Assembly (NCBI GenBank): GCA_008692225.1
Contig: VICG01000012.1
Location: forward strand, 744,001-808,000
Reading direction: 5' to 3'
Length of the DNA: 64,000 nt
DNA from: Monilinia fructicola
Lineage: Eukaryota > Ascomycota > Leotiomycetes > Helotiales > Sclerotiniaceae
Shown here: positions 46,086 through 58,700 of the stretch, one piece after another
How positions within the stretch are numbered: position 1 is the stretch's first letter
Layout: each line of letters begins with the position of its first letter
Translations under genes and position numbers: made by a program
Notes under the pieces: generated by a model
Told to the model about the DNA's origin: nothing
Database searches by the model: none
What the model saw: only the letters and a program-made list of their open reading frames with translations

Positions 46086-49000
46086 GATGCGTAGGGATAG
46101 AGGATAGAGGTTTCAAGGTAGATGTTTTCCACAGCCCAAGATCTATTGGGCATGAGGCTTTCTCTCTCGGGAGGGTTCAATCGAAAAAATACACCACTAA
46201 AGAAGGGATTGTAAAAAATGGAAAGGTTTATGGTATCAAACCACTAATCCATACAGCAAAATTCGCATAGCAAAAATAGGATGCCTCGTAATGAGCAAGC
46301 CACGACGTAACCATTTTCACAATTCAAAGCATCCTACAATCGAGCCAATCTCTTCACCACCCTAATTTAACTCTAAGAAATGATATGTTGCTTCGATTGC
46401 TCTTTTTCTACCCTCTCATTTTCAGCATATTTTTAGTTCCTACTCAATTGACTTCGCCTCCTTGCCAACTATTACATGACGTTATTCGCTTTTCCTCCCT
46501 ACGGCTCAGCCTCCAATCGAGCAACGATCACTCTCTTCATTCCAGATCTTGCAAGGAGAATGATAAAGATTTTAAGATACAAAGTTTCTACTCATCCAGA
46601 AATCAGCCGCATATTTGCTGAAACCACAACTTCAAACCTTTGCCCCCAATTACAACACTACTACTCTGGTTCATATACGAGTTTTCGGCAATCTTTATTT
46701 TGATTCCTGCCTCATTTGTATAGGCAAACTTCTGCTCCCCAGATTGAGCTCTCAGTAGGCCCAGAAAAACAATTCATGATTATTTATACACAAATAAATG
46801 GAATATGAAAAGTAAAATATTAAGAAATACAAAGCAAGGTTCTTACTTTAAGGCAAAGTACCTATCCGCTTGACGTCTGCCGGCCAAGTACAGAAGATTG
46901 TTTCAAGTTCAAACTTATACTTAATAGAACGAAAGGCAGATCGACTTGATTCATCCGTCTCGCGCAGCCTTCGACCCCAACCTGATTTTGGGGGAAAGTG
47001 TTAAGGGATTCCAAACTTCTGAAATTTATTCATGATTATAATATTTCATTCATTTTTTCTGTTAAATATTTTAACATCCCGGATTCTGAGATAACTTGGA
47101 GCATTAATGAGGGTGTAAAGAAAGTTTGGTTGGACTGCGTTGCCACTACATGAAGCACGTTTGGTGATTATGTACGACACCTGATACATGATCGCACCAA
47201 AGAAACCTCATATCAAATTTCTCACATGCAAGATATCAACCCACCAAATATGGAATTCTTTAGCCTCAACAATCATCAACGAATGTAACGCCGGTGTATG
47301 AGGTGAAGAGTATGGTCCAATCACCATGACTAAGATATTTGAACGAACAACAACTAAGCAGGGAATAGGATAACTTCCTATAGGCAGTCAACTTTTGAGA
47401 CCGAAGAGGATCTTTTGTTAGATATATCAAATGTGATGGCAATTTGAAAGGAACGGAATATTTACCAACCATTAGTCGATTATGGATGCTTTGTGATATC
47501 CAACAAACCTTGATTGCCTGAAACACGCAGCAGAAGAATTTCCTATTTAACCGCCAGCCTCGTAAGGTTACAAGCGCCGAAGCGCAGTCTAGAACAGTAG
47601 GAGGTGATTTCCGAGCGATTGATTTAGGTAAACTTGTCCGAGATGCAACACCTTGAGTTACTGTGCCTCTTGGGTAGCTATGTAGTTATGCAGTAGGCAG
47701 GCGCTGTGCTTTGCTTTGCGTTTGATTTAGCTGAGAGATTAAGCGCCATAAAACTCATGTCTTGACTTCAACCCTAAGTCGGGCGTTGGAGGGAAAGTCC
47801 ATTGATCATGTTCATGCTTGTTTTTGCACGCAAGTCTTTCCGTGTTTATCGTCCAAGATCATGATTGCATTTCTCAAAAAAAACTACAAAATGCAGTTAT
47901 TATTCCGAGGAGAAAAAAAAAAAGCTTTTTAACGTCACATCGTCTGATCTTGCTATGCTTTTATTTAATTCATTATTATTCCCTGGCGGCCCCTCCAAAA
48001 AGCCCCCGGTACTACCTCAAGCCACACCTTAATGCATTCCCCTTGTCTTTGATTATCACCCAAACAATATCCAATACCTTTCTTCACCTCGCGTATCCCA
48101 TTGCAGGCATTCTGGAAGGTACATACCATACCTACCCAGTTGCACGAGTTACACGCGCTGCAGGATTGCAGCACACCTTGATCATCACAGCCACCATATC
48201 ACTACAGCCGTTGAAGAAGTTTAGAGCCCTAACAATGGGGTGTGGGAAAGTGGTAATATTTTTGATACAGGATTCTTTTCTCAATATATTACTTTGGACT
48301 TCTTACTGGTGTCTACTTTAGACGCGCCTCGTCCTTGCATCTTTTCACAACGACCCGTCCACTCCGCCCCTTTCCGGTCAAAATATTTGCTCACATACTC
48401 GCTTACTTGCTTCTTCTCATACTACCTTGACTCATGATATCGCCTATTTTCTATCTCCTTTTCTGCTCTGGGGAATAGGTTGGCTAGGTTTATCATGCAT
48501 GCCAATTTCTGATGAGAGGACAGGTACGATCTATATATAACAATCCTTCACTTCTTCTCCATACAAACGTCGTACATATGAAATATACCACTCAATACTA
48601 ACTCCTTCCCCTACCAAGTTCCCCGACAAAGTGCCACATACTTAAATTCAGCACACTACCTCTTCCGGAGCCTTAGCTAGAAATATCCAGTCGTGCGTTA
48701 AGTCCATGTTAGTAGGTCAATATTAATGTTAGTCCGCAACGGTTAGCTGCAGATCGGACGTAATCTATCCGTTCCTACACCCAGGAGACACTGCGCGATC
48801 TAGCCTGCACCCGTAAACGAAGATGCAACTTGTGGTGGAGAACCAGCTCGCTCGGCTCGTCCATTGGGTTGTTTTTGTGGAGTGGATATGCATATGTACT
48901 TTTAAGGTCATCGCTAGAGTAACACTTAGGAGGTATCTCCTACTGTAGGTATTTGGACTGTGATGACTGGGTATTAGATATGGAATTCTATCGAATATGA

Positions 49001-49445
49001 TACGATATGTGATGTATCATCACAGTAGATGACGGTCCGAGGTTCAAATCGAGACTTCTACATGAACATGGTGGATTGGGGCCGGGCTTGCTAGCGTGGG
49101 GTTCTTTGATATTGATTGATATTGATGTTCTTTTATGTTGCAATCCCAAAACCAAAACAGAACGTCCGGAGCTCCACGCGCAAAGAAGCTAATCGTGTCT
49201 CTTCGCGCGCCCGCAATCTATCCATACTCGACCTCACGGTTTGGACACATGTGGACTCCGGATTTGAGACAGGGATTGCACACCTCATCCTATCCCATCC
49301 GACAACATCCTCAGCAGCTAGATCTGGTAAATCCATCGCAACCCGACCAACAAACACATCACAGAGACACTCAGCCGATGACCCGGTAGGCACAACTCGG
49401 ACTTCCGTGAGCATGCGAGGACTCGCGGGCAGGAGAGAAACGCCG

Positions 49446-49598
49446 AGCAGAGCAGACGAGCAGAGCAGACGAGCAGAGCAGACGAGCAGAGCAGACGAGC
49501 AGAGCAGACGAGCAGAGCGAGAGCAGAGCAGACGAGCAGAGCAGACGAGCAGAGCAGACGAGCAGAACGAGCGAGCAGAGCAGAGCAGAGCAGACGAG
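49446..49598 (+). repeat. 13-base minisatellite (AGCAGAGCAGACG)n
   Basis: About eleven units, some shortened. No stop codon occurs in several frames on both strands, creating spurious ORFs rich in Arg/Ala/Glu (plus) or Ser/Leu/Cys (minus). A CATC run follows at about 49607-49630. Confidence 0.9.
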
Positions 49599-49763
49599 CG
49601 ATCCTCATCCATCCATCCATCCATCCATCCTCTCCCATCCTGCAACCCCATCGCTGCACACTGCACATCTTCCGTATCCAAAATACCCTTCCACACGCAG
49701 GAGCAGAAGCAGAAGCACACCCCCACCCCCACCCCAATATAACTGACTGACTTGGTGCACCCA

Positions 49764-49837
49764 ACATCAAACATCAAACATCAAACAGCAAACAGCAAAC
49801 AGCAAACAGCAAACAGCAAACAGGAAGCAGGAAACAG
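49764..49837 (+). repeat. Heptamer minisatellite (CATCAAA)n then (CAGCAAA)n
   Basis: About ten units on a strict seven-base period, with the unit changing from CATCAAA to CAGCAAA. Confidence 0.9.
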
Positions 49838-50008
49838 CATCCAACGACCCCCGCGCAAAAAGAAATCGAGAGCTTCACTCCCTCCTTCTCTCCCCCATCC
49901 CAATCTCCGAGTTTCCATTCCAATTCTTCATCCGATACTTGATGTTGGCCCTGACTCGCCAACTCACTAACTAGGTAGCCCATCAACTCATTTATTCCAA
50001 CAAGTCCC

Positions 50009-50094
50009 ATTTTATTTTATTTTATTTTATTTATTATTTATTATTTATTATTTATTATTTATTATTTATTATTTATTATTTATTATTTATTATT
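50009..50094 (+). repeat. TTTTA pentamer then (TTATTTA)n heptamer repeat
   Basis: TTTTA units, then about eight units of a seven-base TTATTTA/TATTATT repeat. A TTAATTAA-rich AT tract continues to about 50180. Confidence 0.9.
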
Positions 50095-50474
50095 CGATTA
50101 TTTGATTAATTAATTAATCAATTAATTAATTATTTGTATTTAATCATTTTCTCAATATTTAATATTAATATTAAATATTTATTAGTGATTATTCTTATTA
50201 CTATTCTCATCATCACCACCACCACCACCATTTATTTCACCATTTCACCATTCCCCAAACATCCCTCCCATCCTCCCCCTTCCAAACTCTCGCTCACTCC
50301 CCGAAAGAAAATAAACTTCTCTGCGCCCCGGCATTTCCCTTCAACCCCCCCCCTCCCTCCCAACCCTTTGACCCCCTTCCCCTTCCCCTTCCCCACATCA
50401 TTCGAAAATTAGACGTGAACCCAAAAAAAAAGCTAAAAAACAAATAAACGTGCCCGCACCAAAGCCCTTTCAAA

Positions 50475-50537
50475 GCCCTTCACCCCCCTTCACCCCCCTT
50501 CACTCCCCTTCACTCCCCTTCACCCCCCTTCACTCCC
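50475..50537 (+). repeat. Decamer repeat (CACYCCCCTT)n
   Basis: Six units of CACCCCCCTT or CACTCCCCTT. Confidence 0.85.
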
Positions 50538-50573
50538 CGCCGCAACCTTTTTTCACCTAACCTTTTTTTTTCA

Positions 50574-50621
50574 CCTCCCATCTCCCATCTCCCACCTCCC
50601 ATCTCCCATCTCCCATCTCAT
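50574..50621 (+). repeat. Heptamer minisatellite (CTCCCAT)n
   Basis: About seven units of CTCCCAT, one reading CTCCCAC. Confidence 0.85.
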
Positions 50622-50637
50622 CCTCCCACATCCCGAA

Positions 50638-50677
50638 CCCTAAGCCTAAGCCTAAGCCTAAGCCTAAGCCTAACCCT
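50638..50677 (+). repeat. Telomere-like hexamer repeat CCCTAA(GCCTAA)5CCCT
   Basis: One CCCTAA unit, five GCCTAA units and a final CCCT. It resembles the fungal telomere unit TTAGGG/CCCTAA with one base changed. Confidence 0.85.
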
Positions 50678-50940
50678 GTCGAACGCGGGCGCAAACCATA
50701 GTAAAACATGCCAGCCAGACAGCCAGGCAGAAAAGGCCCCCAAGCAGGAGAAGCCAAGATGAAGCTAAGATGAAGCAAAGCAACGCAACGCAACGCAAAC
50801 CACTGTGTCGGGAGCAACCTGGGACGAAAAAAGGATATCAAAAAGTTTTCGCCACGGCGCGAGTTCCAGATCGCCACGAAAAGAAACACCTCACACGAAC
50901 GAACGAACGAACGACAGGGACGCAATCTCTTCATGCATTT

Positions 50941-50970
50941 CAGGACAGGACAGGACAGGACAGGACAGGA
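50941..50970 (+). repeat. Pentamer repeat (CAGGA)n
   Basis: Six units of CAGGA. Confidence 0.85.
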
Positions 50971-51611
50971 TATGGATATGGATATCATATGATGGGAATT
51001 GAATTTTTCTTGACATTTGCTTCGGCATCCATCTGAACTCTCTCCCGCTCTATGACCCAGCCCCCAAGGTAAGCTCTTCCCCTGCGCCCCTCACTTAATT
51101 GACTGATTGCATTGATCTAATCCGATCTGGTATCTCTGAACGCGACTTTGAAAGCATATTTCTCTAACGAGTTTTCATCTCTTATCATGCAAGCACTAGT
51201 GTAAATCCATTTCCGTTTCCCTTCTGCACGCAGAACAGGAAAGGGGATAACCCCGCCCATCGTGCACCCCATCTTATCTCCTACTTCCACCTGCCTCGTG
51301 CGTGCACTCCCGCCCCCAACGAAGAAATGGCAAAAGAAATACAAAACTCCATCGCAATGCAATGCAACATGATGAATCACTAACCACCTGCTCAAACGAG
51401 AATGCCGCTCTGCTCTGCTCGGTGATCAAACTAAACTTGTACAATGAAGAGGTGAAAACTGTAACGAGTAAAAAAACGAAAGTGTGGGATATCATTCCGT
51501 AAAGCAAAACTCCTCTCCTTCGTAGCTAACTCCTTTCCCCTAATCCCATGATCTTTCATACCATATTTTTGCACGCCCGATCCCTCAATCCAACCATATT
51601 TCCCTCTCCGT

Positions 51612-53141
51612 CTAAATCATGAATTTTCGATCCAATACCCTAATGGCTCTTGCATCTTCGTCCCCAGTTGAGATTCCAATGCTGAGCTTACCATGTGGAA
51701 TATCTGATGCCTTCTTTTCCTCATCTATCTTGACTTCAACAAGGTCATTTTTGTCTTGGGCTGTTAGATCCCGCTCTTGAATTATTGCTGCTATTTGACT
51801 TATTATCCGCCATAACAGATACGGAATCCGACGCGTGTACAAGACTTGAGATGGATGGAATTGTTTGAGCTTCAGATTTACCATTGCCATTTGGAGTTCC
51901 ATTAGGAGAAATGATTGGCTGGTCAAGAGGGCTCTTTGGTGTATGAGCCGGAGAAATACTAGTTTGTCTTGGTGGTGTGGTTGTTCTTTGAACACCATTG
52001 GTACCATTCGTATGCATTTTGACTGGTGGAAGTGGCGTTGCTTGAGACAACCTTGGATCAATCATTCCAGTTTGCAAGGCTCTTTGAGCCAACTGTGCTT
52101 GTTGCTCTGCCTGAACCCTGGCTACATGCTCATCACGAGGGCTGGTGTGGGGCTGATAGGCTGGGTGCATTTGTGGTGGGGCACCATTTTGGTAGCTGGG
52201 TGGGGGTGGAGGCGGCAACGAGGAATTCGAGTGTGATGGTGGAGGTCGGTCATAGATTGTTGGGGGTGGTGGGCCTTGTGACATCGGGCGGTTATGGGGG
52301 CTGTACTGATGAGATTGGTATGGTGATGTATGTGGTGGTCCTGGCTGAATTTGGTACGGTGAAGGATGCACTGATCCAGGTGGGGGCGGAGGAAGCTGTG
52401 ATGTATACATTTGTTGATGGTGAGGATAAGGGGGGGTAGATGCTGGGGATGGTGGCCATGGTCCATAACCTGAAGGGTATCCATATGGAACGCGATGCTG
52501 CGATTGATGCATATGTGGATGTGGTTGTTGCATGTAAGGGCCTTGTTGCATAGGAGTTCGAGTGACTGCCGGACCTTGAGCTTCGTGAACCGTTGATTCT
52601 GGATACATTCCTTTGATAGGGACAACGTGTCGAAGTGCAGGATCGCTTGAAGGTTGTAAAAGCTCGGGGGAGTTTGGATGAGGCCGAGAATAATAGCTGA
52701 TCAAATGAAGATGTTGTCCGGTCGACGTTGTGATACTGAAGGATTGCTTCATCAAACCATCAGGTTTGTATCTGTACCCATCTGGTCCATCTCCATCCAT
52801 ATCTTGATCCTCATCACTACCCTTGCCGCTCTCTTGCGTCTTTCCTGCCATCCTTCGAGCTGGCGGCGGTACGAATTGGCCTCCTCCCCTCTTTCCCTCC
52901 ATCTCACGATATGTTAAAAAGCTGCCAGAAACTCTGCTTGCGCTCCACGACTTCCCATCTGTCCATCTTCGCATTCCTGCTTCTCTCTCGTCCCAAACAA
53001 ATACTGATCCAGATTTTATTGATTGTCTCTCTCCTTCTCCGATAGTCTTCTTTGTACTCGAGGTAATATACCCAGTCGACAAGCTTCGAACAACTTAATC
53101 GCATCCGCAGGAGTGCGTACATGACCGTGGTAGGTATCCAT
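51612..53141 (-). CDS. pac2: WOPR-domain transcriptional regulator, Pac2 clade of Gti1/Pac2; two frameshifts
   Basis: Nuclear regulator of the fungus-specific WOPR family, which controls morphogenesis and development. The start at 53141 gives MDTYHGHVRTPADAIKLFEA and LGILPRVQRRLSEKER. After a frame break comes QSIKSGSVFVWDEREAGMRR, then WTDGKSWSASRVSGSFLTY, the WOPR core. The rest is a long Pro/Gln/His/Tyr-rich tail (GPPPPTIYDRPPPSHS and similar) and a conserved end RAIRVLDRKFMI. Break 1 (about 53026-53033) is a GA-repeat slip of two bases. Break 2 (51748-51752) lacks one A in AAAAA; restoring it joins NSPRQK to DLVEVKIDEE, otherwise the chain stops at 51745. Intronless. The sequence upstream to about 55 kb is repeat-rich, consistent with the long leaders of WOPR genes. 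Confidence 0.88.
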
Positions 53142-53518
53142 GTTGATATGTATGGGGTGAATGGATTGAGCGTCGATTGAAGTATGACTGCGCAAGACAG
53201 AATGCGATAGAAGACGAACTCCTAAGAGGTAGTAGTATTCCAAATCTCAGATCAAAAGCGAATGACCTCTTAACTTTTGCACGCTTTTTTTATTCGCCTC
53301 TCTCCTTATCGATTCAATTTGGAATCAATTGCTTTCTTGTATATTCAGGTTGTCTTCTCTTGTGTTTCTATCCTTGATTGTAGTTACGCGGCTGGATTTC
53401 TTGGCAAATTCTCCGACGTCCGAAATGGAAGCTTGTGCGGGTGGAAAGGTCGGCGGGTCAACGTTTTTTTGATGTTTTGGAATCAAAGTGGAGATGGAAT
53501 TGAGATAAACCTTGTTCT

Positions 53519-53546
53519 TGATGGATGGATGGATGGATGGATGGAC
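53519..53546 (+). repeat. GATG tetranucleotide microsatellite
   Basis: About six to seven units of GATG, upstream of the Pac2 start. Confidence 0.85.
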
Positions 53547-54095
53547 TTCTGAGGAACGTAAAGGTTTTTTGTCGAGATTTTCGGTGTATGTGAGATGTTT
53601 GAATGGAAAGATCTTCTCTTCGCTTCAGAAAGAATTGTTAGCCAAATATATTCGAATATTCTTGTCCCACCCAAGAAATACAAGACGGAAGTCGATGCGC
53701 GAAGATGATGAGACAAGTTGAAGCACAAGGTGACAAAAGCATAAACTAATAAAGCTTTCATGAAATATGCGCGTATTCCTTCTTATTAAAAAGGGAGATG
53801 AGGAGAGAGGAGAGAGTAGAGAGTAGAGAAGAGGGAGTAGAGAGAGGAGAGAGGATAGAGGATAGAGAATAGAAAGTCGAAAATAGAAAACAGTAGATCA
53901 ATTTATGAAATTCCAAGTCAAAATCAGTTAAAGTTAGAATTGACGGAGAAGAATTTCCAATTGTAGAAATGATATCGGCTCGAGCTTTGAGCTTTTCCTT
54001 TTTGTGTCTCTTTTTAAGTAAAACCCAAGAAATATCAATTCTGAGATGAAACGGCTCGGAACGTAAATAGAAACCAATCATGATGATAGTGATAA

Positions 54096-54129
54096 GAAGG
54101 AAGAAGAAGAAGAAGAAGAAGAAGAAGAA
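54096..54129 (+). repeat. GAA trinucleotide microsatellite
   Basis: About eleven units of GAA. Confidence 0.9.
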
Positions 54130-54231
54130 CAAATTCGTAAGTAGTACGATAGAAGAAGAAAAAAAAAAACGTTTTTGTATGGGTGAATCGCATTTAGCGC
54201 ATTGAATGATTTTCGTGTTTGAATATATGAA

Positions 54232-54302
54232 ATGAGATGAGATGAGATGAGATGTCATCGTTTTTGGTGGTTGTTGTCATTGTTTCTCTCTCTCTCTCTC
54301 TC
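54232..54302 (+). repeat. GATGA pentamer and TC dinucleotide repeats
   Basis: GATGA units at 54232-54253 and a TC run at 54284-54302. Confidence 0.8.
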
Positions 54303-55064
54303 GCCCTCTCTTCTCCCCCCCTGCCCCCCTCATTAGAGAAGATAAGGAGTTTTCGAGAGATGGAAGAAATAAGGAAAGGTTCTTGTGTGAAATACATCAA
54401 ATCTTTGAGGATTGTAGGAGAGTGAAGTTGTATAATGGCTTTTGGGAAAAAGACTGTGAATTGTTCTCCATGACGCAACGGGAAGTGGTATTATTTGTCT
54501 TTGGTGGTGGTTGCTTTCTTTTCCCTTTTTGCCGAATTGCGGGAGAGGGAGAGGGAGAGGAAACGACGACGGGAGAGCGGGAGACAGGGGAACAAGGTGA
54601 GAGAGGTTGAGTGGAGAGTGGGAAGAGCGGGAGGGAAAGTGGGATGGCATGGAATTAAAAATGGGTGAAGGTTCACCACATCAATGTAAGTAAGTAGGTA
54701 CCACTCACTACCTACAACATATTCTCCTTCTACTCGACTCGACTCGACTCGACGCCGTTCTTGAAGATTTCCAAGAGGGTGGGAGAGGAGAGGAGACGGA
54801 GGCGGATGAAGGGGGAATGGAGGGATGGAGGGATGGAAAAGATAGAATAGAAATAAGACAATCATGTTATGTTGTACATACCTAGTAATTGTGTAGAGCA
54901 GCTATCTCTTCATTTCAGATGACGAGACGAGAGATGGCATTGACTAGAAAGAATGTCTTCGTTTCGAGGCGTCGATATAAAAGGCTGATGTACCCAACTA
55001 TTCGAGTGGAGCTGACAATATATGGAAAGTATGAATCCTTCAATGCTATCCTTATTCTTCTTCG

Positions 55065-55150
55065 TGTTCTTGTTCTTGTTCTTGTTCTTGTTCTTGTTCT
55101 TGTTCTTGTTCTTGTTCTTGTTCTTGTTCTTGTTCTTGCTCTTGTTCTTC
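55065..55150 (+). repeat. Hexamer microsatellite (TTCTTG)n
   Basis: About 14 units of TTCTTG. ORFs on both strands here are repeats of two to three amino acids. Confidence 0.92.
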
Positions 55151-55559
55151 TCTCGTTGTTGCAGCAATATATTCAATAGATCGATATGGAAAGAGACTCA
55201 GAAGAGGAGGTATGGATGGAGGAAAAAAGAAGAACAAGAAACAAGTTTTTCTATCTTGCCTTTCGAGACCGTACCAGTCCTTTGGTTTTGTTTGATCGAA
55301 AGTACGGAGTACCGTGATGTGAAAAGTATGAGGAGTATGTCGGCATAAATTGATAGACCGTTGTTTAAGGTGGAGTTTGACTTCAAGGGTTTGGGGCCTT
55401 CTAGGTGTTTATGTATGATCTAATTGTCAAATTTGAGTTTGATGATCAAGCGTAAGCCTCAAGCTAGTTCGAATTCCAAAATCTAAAATCTAAAAAGACA
55501 AAAGTGCGCTTGATATAAAGTAGTCATATAGGTTTTTGGTCCTTTAGCCTCCTTAGCCT

Positions 55560-55712
55560 CTTAGTCTTAGTCTTTTAGTCTTTTGGTCTTTTAGTCTTTT
55601 GGTCTTTTGGTCTTTTGGTCTTCTAGTCTTTTAGTCTTTTAGTCTCTTAGTCTCTTAGTCTCTTAGTCTCTTTCTTAGTTTCTTAGTCTCTTAGTCTCTT
55701 AGTTTCTGAGTC
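55560..55712 (+). repeat. Tandem repeat of TTAGTCTT-type units
   Basis: About 17 units of 8-9 bases (TTAGTC + TT/TTT/TC, with TTGGTC variants). Confidence 0.85.
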
Positions 55713-58700
55713 TTCTTTTAGTCAAAGATCAGATGAGTGGACGGGACGAGGACGAGGACGAGGAAGAGCAAGAGGAGGAGGAGGAGAAGGCGAGGGAGAA
55801 GAAGAAGGACAAGGAAGGACACGGAGGAAAATGACAAGAATGCCAATACTCTCAATATAATATGAATGGGATAGTTGGAATGCTGCTTTCTTTTTAGAGT
55901 CTCACGGGAGAAAGTAGCTGAACAGCTAAGAAGAAAGGCGTCAAGTCAAATGTACGGACGGGTGAACACTCGAGGATACCTAGTATCTAATAACATTATG
56001 ACTAATCTAAGAACAATCCTAACAAGTAAATTCCCAGCAGAATCCATAAGTATAAAAAAGAAGGTTCGTCGGTTGGTTGGTGAAATCTTAGATTAGGTTT
56101 GTTGTAAAGCCTTGTCTAAAATATCAACCGAATGAAGTTTACATACGCCGTGCTGTCCTGTCCTGTACTTACTGCCCCGGTGTATCTAATTCCAACCTCA
56201 AACGCTCATTTGAATTCCCAGTCTAAACCATTTGCAGCAATATTGCGTTACGAGCATGATGACTGGCCCGCGGGCTTTTTTTCTTTGGCTCGCAGGGTAT
56301 AAAAGTCCTGCCTTGTTGATGTGGGTTGGCTTCATCCCCCAAAGCTTACTGTATGGATGAAATACATATGGAGACCCTAGGTTGTATCAGACAAGATTAT
56401 GCTACTCTTTTAGGTATGGCCGGGTTTGGTATCAGATGCCAACGATTATGCCTCCTTTGAGACATTCTTCTCCCTAATATGTTCCTTCGCCTATCTAAAG
56501 CTTGTTGGTACTTCATGGCTGCACAGTGATTCTGTTTGTTCCTAGATATTTTCCTTTGGTACTGTACGTACTCGTATTCTTTCTTGTTGGCTGAGCCTTG
56601 GCAAGACCAAGTAAAGTAATTAATAGGAACGTACTGTACATACTGTCTTGTACAGAGTATTATTGTTCGGAGGCTGGTTGCTGCGAGAATATATTGTATA
56701 TCAAAGACAAAACGTGTCTACATCCCTTGATTGGAAACAATCAACTACCGAATCCGAAATTCTCCCCCCTGAACTCCCCCTTCATTTGGTCCTAGATCCT
56801 AGACTCCTCGACTCCTAGACTCCTGGACTCCTGGACTTCTAGGTTGTTGTCGTTGTTGAACATTGATGCTCGAATCTTATTCATAAATTGGGATGAATTA
56901 TGATTTCCTCGAGCCAACCACGCACGAATAATGAAAAATAGAGAACAACCTCATTTTGACTTCCTCTACAACCTTGGAAGTGATAATAGAATTTCTTGGC
57001 ATACTAGCTAAATGTCTTACTGATGCTTGGTATCATTCTCAAGAGGACTCGTGGGCAAAAAACGTGTGTGGAGATCGATCTGCCTTAAGCTTTGCTACAG
57101 CACTTTAAATTTTCCTTACCCCTTGTTATAGAACAAGCAATAAAGCCTTAACTATTCGGATATCGACCTCAACAAGGCTTAAGGGCATTCGTAACCTCTC
57201 AGTACTAATGTTTATTCGAGATAAACTTGTCTTCTAAGAAAGCTAATGGGCTTCTATGGCAGAGCGCCGAGAATCACTAAACTTTGTTCTGATATCATCC
57301 CCTCAACTCTACATGTTGATTCAAATAGTATAATATAAAAGGATTATGCGGACGATAGGAAAATGTCCGATTATCTACAGTATCTCTCTGCACAGCACTG
57401 CTTGGAAGGTAAATGCACGTAGCGCAACAGAAAGACTATTTCGTGACAGCATTACATCATCAAGTAGGTATCGTATCTACAAACAAACACACATTCAACC
57501 ACTGTCGTACTGCCCTACTGCCCTACTGTCCTACTGTCCTACTGTCCTACAGTCCTACGGCCCTCCTCTACTCTTCTACTCCTCAACCAGGGGCCTGATA
57601 GAACAAACATCCTTTCTCACTCTAAACTTGGTAACCAGGGTAGATGATGAGGGTCCCCTAGATTCGTAAGCTTAGTGGATTCAAAAAGAGCATTCGAATT
57701 GGGATTGACGGAGAGAACCCCTGCTTTTGCATGGGTTAAAAGAATGAGCTTATTTCGTCGCCTACAGATTTGCAGAAGGGGCCATTAGTCTCCGGCAGCC
57801 ACACAGAGATTGATTACCCGACTACGACTGTTGGTCCAACTGTTTGCTATATCATGTATGATGTGAATACCATCAAACGAGGAGGATCAAAAGGGTAGCA
57901 TATGTGAGGGAATTGAAAAGCTTGTATTTCTTCAAGGCTCCCCCCCCATCCGGCAATGGAAAGGGGGCCGGAGCCTGACCGAGTATACTTTAGAATATCA
58001 ATACAGAAAACGAATGTATGCACGGAGGTATCGTGACAATCATTGCTTCATAGCCACTCATCCATTGTGATGGCGTTTCGAAAACATCACATCACCAACG
58101 TCAAGATTGTCCATCCCATGTCGCTACAACGTTCACCGCGTACTGACACACTGCTACACTGACCAACGGGCCCATCAACCTTCATTCTCTTGGCTTAGCC
58201 ATCCATGGAACGCAAAAGCCAACAAAACTGTCGAATCACAAGGTCACCCACCAAATGTTTGCTTCGTCCGCATCCCGTCCTCGGGGCCAGGTCTCAACTC
58301 GATGCACATCAACTGCCCGGCGCAGTCAGCACGTCAAACAGTAATCTGCCGGCCAAGTGAGAACACAATACAAAATTAAATAGAACAAAGCCTCCATCAA
58401 GTAACCTGCCTGACAATCACCGGCACCTCTTCCCTGGCCCCCAATTTGTAAATCCATTACGAACGCATGCATGTCAGCATTCTAAAAGTATCCCATCCTA
58501 ACCCCTCCCTCCCTTCCTCGCGAGCGAGCGACGACTAAATCAAGGCAGGCTCAAATTTGATCCAAACGGTCGGTAACCTCTTTACGACACAACACGATAC
58601 GCATCGCATGTTGTACATGTAGCTTTACATTGCAGACACGAGAAACAGCCGCGGAGGTGGACGAGCGAGGGGAAAGGAGGCCTCTGACGCCTCCGTGTAC

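Larger units (their letters stand above)
46086..51611. other. 5.5-kb region without a supported gene; minisatellite-rich end
   Basis: 46385-46621 (+) has a hydrophobic N-terminus that could be a signal peptide but nothing else to support it. 49116-51100 is dominated by tandem repeats, and the long ORFs on both strands there are repeat-driven. The part up to 51611 is the 3' flank of the Pac2 gene. Confidence 0.6.

Noticed and set aside
46385..46621. Small ORF with a signal-peptide-like start
   Set aside because: Only the hydrophobic leader supports it; the rest is low in structure and there is no family match.
49036..49056. T-loop-like GGTTCAAATC
   Set aside because: The flanking bases do not form a T-stem.
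49116..49742. 208-codon plus-strand ORF and overlapping minus-strand ORFs
   Set aside because: Most of their length comes from the 13-base minisatellite and flanking simple repeats.
49764..50094. CRISPR-like regular repeats
   Set aside because: Units are seven bases and directly adjacent without spacers, so these are minisatellites in a eukaryotic genome.
54910..55179. ORFs on both strands over the TTCTTG array
   Set aside because: They are translations of a hexamer microsatellite.
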